From positions 1-10,648 of the forward strand of contig JADMKH010000214.1 in the NCBI GenBank assembly GCA_018780025.1: a stretch of DNA of 10,648 nt, read 5' to 3'. Position numbers and translations under genes: made by a program. The notes beneath the pieces are model-generated. The model ran no database searches and was not told where the DNA came from. It saw nothing but the letters and a program-made list of their open reading frames with translations. Positions 5,987-10,648 of this stretch are shown one piece after another. Every line of letters starts with the position of its first letter. The first letter of the stretch is position 1. The stretch comes from Thiobacillus sp. (lineage in GTDB: Bacteria; Pseudomonadota; Gammaproteobacteria; Burkholderiales; Thiobacillaceae).

Positions 5987-7087
5987 ATGACTTCTCCATT
6001 CAAATCGGCACACGCCACATACGCTGACTGGACGCAGGCAGCGCAGGCGTGCATGAAGCAGTTGGGGGCGATACCTTCCGCCGCAACACTTGGGTTTCTC
6101 TATGTGGCGGATGCCTACGCAGGCGAGCTCGACGCGATTCTGGGTTTTTTCAAAAGTGCGACGGGTGTACCGCATTGGACAGGCAGTGTGGGCGTGGGGA
6201 TCTGTGCGACCGGCGTGGAGTTTCTTGAACAGCCGGCGATGGCGGTGATGCTTGGTGAGTTCGACCCGGTTGATTTCAGCATGCTGCCGGTGTTGCGAAC
6301 CCCACAGGATGTGGACGCCCTGTCATCGGACAAATACTTTGCTGTGGTGCATGGCGATCCCTCAAACAACCGTATTCAGGAACTGATCGAGGGGCTGAGC
6401 GAAAAAATGTCCAGCGGGTTTGTCGTTGGGGGGCTGTCGAGTTCAAATGGAGAGAATGTGCAGATCAGCGATGGCGTCGTCAGTGGCGGGCTGTCCGGCG
6501 TGCTTTTCAGCGAGCGGGTGAAACTGGCCACGCGATTGACGCAAGGCGTTTCGCCGCTGGGCCCGCGCCATCTGATTACCACGGCCAACAAAAACGTTAT
6601 CGGCAGTCTGGATCATCGCCCTGCGCTGGAGGTGATGAAGGAAGAAATCGGCGAAGTCCTGACGCGCGATTTGCGACGTGCGGCGGGATATATCTTTGTC
6701 GGATTGCCGGTGCGCGGCTCGGATACGGGCGACTATCTGGTGCGCAATATTCTGGGCGTGGACCCACAGAACAATCTGGTGGCGATAGGCGAATACATCG
6801 AGACAGGGGACGCGTTACTGTTTTGTCGGCGCGATCAACAAACCGCCGAAGATGATTTGCAGCGGATGCTTGTTGCTATCGGCGCACAACTGAACGCGCC
6901 GATCCGTGGTGGCGTGTATTATTCCTGCCTGGGGCGCGGTCAACATATGTTCGGGGTTCCCAATCGTGAACTGGAACTGATACGCGACACCCTGGGAGAT
7001 TTTCCGCTGGTGGGTTTTTTTGCCAATGGTGAAATATCGCATAACCGCTTATATGGCTACACCGGGGTGTTAACCCTGTTTGGCTGA
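5987..7087 (+). CDS. FIST-domain sensory protein (FIST_N plus FIST_C; possible NosP-like sensor)
   Basis: A 366-residue cytosolic protein with the FIST_N (about residues 30-225) and FIST_C (about 230-360) architecture. Family-like features include TLGFLYVADAYAGELDAI near 34-51, HWTGSVGVGICATG (63-76), GFVVGGLSS (144-152) and the C-terminal block with YYSCLGRG (311-318), followed by PLVGFFANGEIS (340-351). FIST domains sense small ligands. One subgroup, NosP, binds haem and nitric oxide and acts on histidine kinases or c-di-GMP enzymes. Histidines that could ligate haem are H9, H63, H123, H195, H210, H320 and H352; which, if any, does so cannot be decided from sequence. Start ATG 5987 has a short-spaced GGGA (5979-5982). 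The next genes follow at 26 and then 14 bp and end in a GGDEF-EAL enzyme, so it most likely provides the input for c-di-GMP control. Confidence 0.88.
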   Translation: MTSPFKSAHATYADWTQAAQACMKQLGAIPSAATLGFLYVADAYAGELDAILGFFKSATGVPHWTGSVGVGICATGVEFLEQPAMAVMLGEFDPVDFSMLPVLRTPQDVDALSSDKYFAVVHGDPSNNRIQELIEGLSEKMSSGFVVGGLSSSNGENVQISDGVVSGGLSGVLFSERVKLATRLTQGVSPLGPRHLITTANKNVIGSLDHRPALEVMKEEIGEVLTRDLRRAAGYIFVGLPVRGSDTGDYLVRNILGVDPQNNLVAIGEYIETGDALLFCRRDQQTAEDDLQRMLVAIGAQLNAPIRGGVYYSCLGRGQHMFGVPNRELELIRDTLGDFPLVGFFANGEISHNRLYGYTGVLTLFG

Positions 7088-7113
7088 GTCATTTTTTAGA
7101 ACCGGAGACAAGT

Positions 7114-7377
7114 ATGAGCCTGCAAGCCATGAGGGAAGATGAAGCCCGTCTGTTGCGCGAAGAAATCGAAATGCTGATGCACGAGCGTCGTCAGTTGTTG
7201 CAGGTGACGGGTGCGGCAGCCGTGTTTGTTGCCAATCTCGATACGGAGCGTCTGCCTGATGATGCCGATACGATTGATGCTGCAGAAATGCTGGCTGAAC
7301 AACTCAACGGCTTGTCTGAAGAAACACTCAAGGACGCACTTGAGTCGGTGCGTGCTGAACTCGATCCTGCTGCGTAA
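7114..7377 (+). CDS. Small acidic coiled-coil protein linked to FIST and GGDEF-EAL genes
   Basis: An 87-residue soluble protein of unrecognised family. Residues about 5-31 form an amphipathic, highly charged helix (RLLREEIEMLMHERRQLL) compatible with a parallel coiled coil. A short hydrophobic stretch TGAAAVFVANLD (32-43) follows, then a strongly acidic helical half (PDDADTIDAAEMLAEQLNGL, ESVRAELD). The start is clear: GGAG (7104-7107) lies 6 nt before ATG 7114. It is 26 bp after the FIST gene and 14 bp before the c-di-GMP enzyme, so it is surely co-transcribed. Its size, lack of cysteines and helix pattern suggest an adaptor or dimerisation partner between sensor and effector, but no function can be assigned from sequence. 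It is unlikely to be a chance ORF given its ribosome-binding site and tight packing. Confidence 0.8.
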   Translation: MSLQAMREDEARLLREEIEMLMHERRQLLQVTGAAAVFVANLDTERLPDDADTIDAAEMLAEQLNGLSEETLKDALESVRAELDPAA

Positions 7378-7391
7378 TCCGGATTTTCGAG

Positions 7392-9599
7392 TTGCCCCGA
7401 CTGACGCTGCCTTCCCCCGCTGAAGTCAGGGGGGTTTTACTGGTTGTCGTTCTGACAGCCGCGGCCTATGCCTTGATGGGCTGGCTCAGCCTCAAACTAT
7501 CAAATTATTTGACCGATGTGACGGCCGCTGTCTGGCTGGCGGCCGGCGTAGGCGCCATGGCGAGTCTGCGATTCGGCATGGCGGGGGTGCTCGGCGTGTT
7601 GCTGGGATCCTTTTCAATCTATGCGCAAATGCTGCAGGCGGAAGATGCATTGAGACTGGCGCTCGGCATGGCTGCCGGGGCGGGAATCATCGGGTATTTG
7701 CCGCGCTATCTTCAGCCCTTCAGCGCCTCTCTCGACTATGTGCCCAGCGTGGCCAAGTTTGCACTGGTTGCGGCGCCGTTAGGGTCCGCAGTGAGCGCGC
7801 TGGCTGGGGTGCTTGGCCTGCATTTCTTTCTGGACTTGCCTGCCAGCCGGGTGATGGAAGGCTTGTGGGTATGGTGGCTAAGTAATTTGTTGGGCGTATT
7901 TCTGATTGCCCCCCTTCTGCTGACCGCTTCGCGTTGGGATTTGCTTCCCACCAATTCCGCCGCGCGGCTGGAAGGGCTGGTTCTGGTGTTCAGCATGTTG
8001 CTGCTGACGCTGGCAATGATGCAGTACATGCACCCCTTAAGGCCTGCCGAAATCGTTTTGTTTGTCATGCTTCCCGGTGTGTTATGGGCGGCACTCCGAT
8101 TCTCGGTCATGGGCGCGAGCCTGGCTATTTTCCTGTCTGCGTTCATCGTAATGGGCGTGTCCGTTGTCACTTATGGGGGCCTGGCTGGCGGCATTACACA
8201 GCACGATGTGTTCGCGCTGCAGATCAGCATGGTGACCATGGCATTGGGAGGGTTGTTCGTATCGGCTGCCCTGACCGAACGGCGCTATTCCGAGATGCGG
8301 CTCGACATGCTGGCCAATCACGACCCGCTGACCGGCTTGCCTAACCGCTCGTATTTCCAGGATTTTCTCGGCCATGCCCTGGCGCGCGCGCAGCGTGAAA
8401 AGTCCCAGGTTTCGCTGTTGTTCATCGACCTCGATCGCTTCAAGCACATCAATGATTCGCAAGGTCACGAGGTGGGCGATCAGGTGCTGCGCGTGGTGGC
8501 CAACCGGCTGGATGAGCAGTTGCGTGCCGATGATTTTGTCGCCCGCCTGGGCGGCGATGAGTTTGCGGTCGTCATGATCCATCCGCCGGCTTCGCGGGCC
8601 GCCAGCCGGGTGGCGCGCAAGCTGATCAAGGCTCTGGCCGAATCGTTCAAGATCGACCAGCGGCGCTATGCCATCGGTGCCAGTGTCGGCATCAGCGTCT
8701 TCCCGGACGATGGGCTCGACGCCAACACGCTGTTGCGTCAGGCTGACCTGGCGATGTATCAGGCCAAGCAACGTCGCAGCGGGTTTGAATATTTCAGCGA
8801 CGAGCTGAACACCGTTGCGCAGCATCAGCTCAGCCTGGAAACCGGCCTGCGCCACGCGCTTGAACGAAACGAACTGGCGCTGATGTATCAGCCCAAAGTG
8901 GAACTGGCCAGTGGACAGGTCGTTGGCCTGGAGGCATTGGTGCGCTGGCTTCCCCGCGCGGGCGGCATTATCTGGCCCAGTCAGTTCATTCCGGTGGCCG
9001 AGGAAACCGGCCTGATCATGCCGCTGGGCCGCTGGGTGGTACGCGCGGCATGCGAACAGTGGATCAGTTGGCGCGACGCGGGGATGAGCCCGCCGCCGGT
9101 GGCGATCAATTTGTCGCCCCGCCAGTTTTCCGATGCGCGCCTCATTGATGACATTGATGCCATCCTGAAAGACACGGGCATGGATCCGGCGTATTTACAG
9201 CTGGAAGTGACCGAAAGCTCGGCGATGGAAAACCCGGTGCGCACCTTCGGCATGCTCGACGCATTGCGTCAGCGCGGCCTGCACGTGTATATCGATGATT
9301 TTGGTACCGGACACTCCAATCTGGCCCAGTTGAAGCGGATGCCGATTGACGCGCTGAAAATCGATAAGAGTTTTGTAGACGATGTGCTGACGGACAATGA
9401 TGACGCCGAAATTGCGAACGCCATTATTCGTCTTTCGCATGCACTGAACCTGCGTGTCGTGGCCGAGGGCGTGGAGACGATTGAGCAGGTTGCCTTTCTG
9501 AAAAACCTGGGCTGCGACGAAATCCAGGGATATATCGTCAGCAAACCCTTGACGCCGGACAAGGTGAGCGGGTTGTTTACGCAGCGGTTTTTATTTTAA
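7392..9599 (+). CDS. Membrane-bound c-di-GMP enzyme: MASE1-GGDEF-EAL
   Basis: A 735-residue inner-membrane protein that can make and degrade cyclic di-GMP. Residues about 14-295 are a MASE1-type sensory domain of about eight helices (KLSNYLTDVTAAVWLAAG near 35-52, WVWWLSNLLGVFLIAP near 159-174). The GGDEF domain (about 300-465) has DPLTGLPNR (311-319), an intact GGDEF at 387-391 and a product-inhibition site RADD at 378-381, exactly five residues upstream. The EAL domain (about 480-730) has EAL (514-516), Asn573, Glu605 of EVTE, Asp635-Asp636 of DDFGTG, Lys656, Glu692 and Gln712, so all the usual metal-binding and catalytic residues are present. Both activities are therefore expected. The start is TTG 7392 (weak GGA 8 nt before), chosen because it places about 13 residues before helix 1 and no better start lies upstream. 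It is the last gene of the cluster, followed by a terminator. Confidence 0.93.
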   Translation: MPRLTLPSPAEVRGVLLVVVLTAAAYALMGWLSLKLSNYLTDVTAAVWLAAGVGAMASLRFGMAGVLGVLLGSFSIYAQMLQAEDALRLALGMAAGAGIIGYLPRYLQPFSASLDYVPSVAKFALVAAPLGSAVSALAGVLGLHFFLDLPASRVMEGLWVWWLSNLLGVFLIAPLLLTASRWDLLPTNSAARLEGLVLVFSMLLLTLAMMQYMHPLRPAEIVLFVMLPGVLWAALRFSVMGASLAIFLSAFIVMGVSVVTYGGLAGGITQHDVFALQISMVTMALGGLFVSAALTERRYSEMRLDMLANHDPLTGLPNRSYFQDFLGHALARAQREKSQVSLLFIDLDRFKHINDSQGHEVGDQVLRVVANRLDEQLRADDFVARLGGDEFAVVMIHPPASRAASRVARKLIKALAESFKIDQRRYAIGASVGISVFPDDGLDANTLLRQADLAMYQAKQRRSGFEYFSDELNTVAQHQLSLETGLRHALERNELALMYQPKVELASGQVVGLEALVRWLPRAGGIIWPSQFIPVAEETGLIMPLGRWVVRAACEQWISWRDAGMSPPPVAINLSPRQFSDARLIDDIDAILKDTGMDPAYLQLEVTESSAMENPVRTFGMLDALRQRGLHVYIDDFGTGHSNLAQLKRMPIDALKIDKSFVDDVLTDNDDAEIANAIIRLSHALNLRVVAEGVETIEQVAFLKNLGCDEIQGYIVSKPLTPDKVSGLFTQRFLF

Positions 9600-9614
9600 G
9601 CAGTCAATGTGAGA

Positions 9615-9651
9615 CGGGCTGCCTGGAGCGATTCCAGGCAGCCCGCTTTTT
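9615..9651 (+). terminator. Intrinsic terminator of the FIST/c-di-GMP cluster
   Basis: A perfect 13-bp stem (9615-9627 with 9633-9645) with a GCGAT loop is followed, after one C, by five T residues (9647-9651). It starts 15 nt after the MASE1-GGDEF-EAL stop. The stem could also stop transcription from the convergent acnA, but no T-run follows it on that strand. Confidence 0.9.
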
Positions 9652-9681
9652 GTCCGGCATCAGGGCTACCTGCAGCCGCGG

Positions 9682-10648
9682 TTAGCTCATCAACTGCGCC
9701 AGCACGAACGGCAGAATCCCGCCCTTGTTGTAATATTCGACTTCAATCGGCGTATCGATGCGCAGCTTGAGCGCGACGCGCTCGGTGTTGCCATTGGCGC
9801 GATGAATCACCAGCGTGACATCCTGTTGCGGGACGATGCCGGATTCTGCGCCTTCGAGGTCGAAGGTTTCGCTGCCGTCGAGTTTCAGCGTGGCGGCATC
9901 GACACCGTCCTTGAACTGGCAGGGCAGGACGCCCATCCCCGCAAGGTTGGAGCGATGGATGCGCTCGAAGCTCTTGGCGACAACCGCCTTCACGCCCAGC
10001 AGCGTGGTGCCCTTGGCGGCCCAGTCGCGGCTGGATCCGGTGCCGTACTCTTCGCCGGCAAAAATCATCAGTGGCATGCCTTCAGCCTGATATTGCATGG
10101 CAGCGTCGTAGATTGAATTTTCTTTGCCATTCTTCAGGGTGACGCCGCCCTCGCTACCAGGGACCATCAGGTTCTTGATGCGAACGTTGGCAAAGGTGCC
10201 GCGCATCATCACTTCGTGGTTGCCGCGGCGCGCGCCGTAGCTGTTGAAGTCGTCGGGCTCGACGCCGTGGGCGCGCAGGTACTTGCCGGCCGGGCTGTCC
10301 TTCTTGATCGAGCCCGCAGGCGAGATGTGGTCGGTCGTGATGCTGTCGCCGAACCAGGCCAGCACGTGCGCGGAACGTACGTCGACGAGCGGCGGCGGCG
10401 TCTTCGTCATGCCCTCGAAGTACGGCGGGTGCTGCACGTAGGTCGAGTTCGCGTCCCAAGCGTACGTCTTGCCCTTCGGCACCGGCATCGAGCGCCAGGC
10501 CGCGGAACCTTCGTACACGTTGCCGTAGGACGTCGCGTACATCTGCTCCGTCATCGACGTGCGCACCGCGTCGTCGATCTCCTTCTGCGTGGGCCACACG
10601 TCGCGCAGGTACACGTCGTTGCCCTTCGCGTCCTGACAGAGCGGCTCC
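9682..10648 (-). CDS. acnA: Aconitate hydratase AcnA, C-terminal part, N-terminus beyond window edge
   Basis: TCA-cycle enzyme interconverting citrate and isocitrate through a [4Fe-4S] cluster. The 321 in-frame residues visible are the C-terminal third of a protein of about 890-900. Clear AcnA/IRP-type features are a PLCQDAKGNDVYLRDVWP opening (first residues), FGDSITTDHISPAGSI, the arginine-containing NHEVMMRGTFANVRIKN and, in the swivel domain, YGTGSSRDWAAKG (encoded around 10009-10047), which holds the active-site serine and arginine. LLGVKAVVAKSFERIHRSNL and GVLP follow, and the protein ends ...FVLAQLMS. The three cluster-ligand cysteines lie upstream, outside the window. The reading frame is open to the edge, and the internal GTG at 10614 is not a real start. 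GC at third positions is very high in the upstream portion, as expected for a strongly expressed gene. Confidence 0.95.
   Translation of the reverse strand, partial: EPLCQDAKGNDVYLRDVWPTQKEIDDAVRTSMTEQMYATSYGNVYEGSAAWRSMPVPKGKTYAWDANSTYVQHPPYFEGMTKTPPPLVDVRSAHVLAWFGDSITTDHISPAGSIKKDSPAGKYLRAHGVEPDDFNSYGARRGNHEVMMRGTFANVRIKNLMVPGSEGGVTLKNGKENSIYDAAMQYQAEGMPLMIFAGEEYGTGSSRDWAAKGTTLLGVKAVVAKSFERIHRSNLAGMGVLPCQFKDGVDAATLKLDGSETFDLEGAESGIVPQQDVTLVIHRANGNTERVALKLRIDTPIEVEYYNKGGILPFVLAQLMS

Noticed and set aside
8082..8855. 257-residue minus-strand frame inside the GGDEF region
   Set aside because: Shadow of the MASE1-GGDEF-EAL gene in GC-rich DNA; no ribosome-binding site and no recognisable domain.
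10300..10648. Very GC-rich start of the visible acnA segment as possible foreign DNA
   Set aside because: The reading frame and motifs run unbroken through the region; strong codon bias in a highly expressed housekeeping gene explains it.
1..10648. CRISPR arrays, tRNA/rRNA genes, insertion sequences or phage genes
   Set aside because: No regularly spaced repeats, cloverleaf-like segments, transposase motifs or terminal inverted repeats were seen on either strand.

Overview
The window looks like chromosomal DNA of a betaproteobacterium. The GC-rich coding, the xseB-ispA pair, the AcnA-type aconitase, the CnoX/YbbN-type thioredoxin and the short adhesin-E-like protein would all fit a Nitrosomonadales-like lineage (sulfur or iron oxidisers), but that placement is an inference without any database search. 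No tRNA, rRNA, insertion sequence, phage gene or CRISPR array was seen. Genes fill about 93% of the window, and no gene-free stretch exceeds about 250 bp.

Layout. (1) Positions 1-803, minus strand: xseB followed by an ispA cut by the window edge, overlapping by 8 bp. This is the usual start of a proteobacterial xseB-ispA(-dxs) isoprenoid operon. (2) Positions 804-1054: a divergent intergenic region whose right half can fold into a compact RNA structure ending in a T-run. (3) Positions 1055-2703, plus strand: an EamA/DMT permease, a SpoIIAA-like (STAS-like) protein and a small exported adhesin-E-like protein that starts at TTG inside the preceding stop (TTGA overlap). (4) Positions 2698-5268, minus strand: a tight operon transcribed pip -> cnoX -> DUF3025 gene, with a 1-nt gap and then a 4-nt TTGA overlap. 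Its last gene meets the plus-strand adhesin-like gene tail to tail, with the two stop codons side by side in TTATAA. (5) Positions 5269-5502: a second divergent promoter region. (6) Positions 5503-9599, plus strand: a four-gene signalling cluster made of a stand-alone NAD(P)-binding-like domain protein, a FIST-domain sensor, an 87-residue coiled-coil protein and a MASE1-GGDEF-EAL cyclic-di-GMP enzyme. It is closed by a strong intrinsic terminator at 9615-9651. (7) Positions 9682-10648, minus strand: the C-terminal third of aconitase AcnA, cut by the window edge.

The most interesting part is the signalling cluster. FIST proteins include NosP, a haem-based nitric oxide sensor often encoded beside histidine kinases or c-di-GMP enzymes. 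Here no kinase intervenes: a FIST protein, a small helical protein and a GGDEF-EAL enzyme with all key residues present on both domains lie head to tail, preceded by a free-standing Rossmann-like domain. A plausible reading is a self-contained module that converts a small ligand (perhaps NO, perhaps another metabolite) and possibly a dinucleotide signal into a c-di-GMP output. The other notable points are a CnoX whose first active-site cysteine is replaced by alanine (AGPC), and repeated use of TTG start codons, two of them in TTGA stop-start overlaps.
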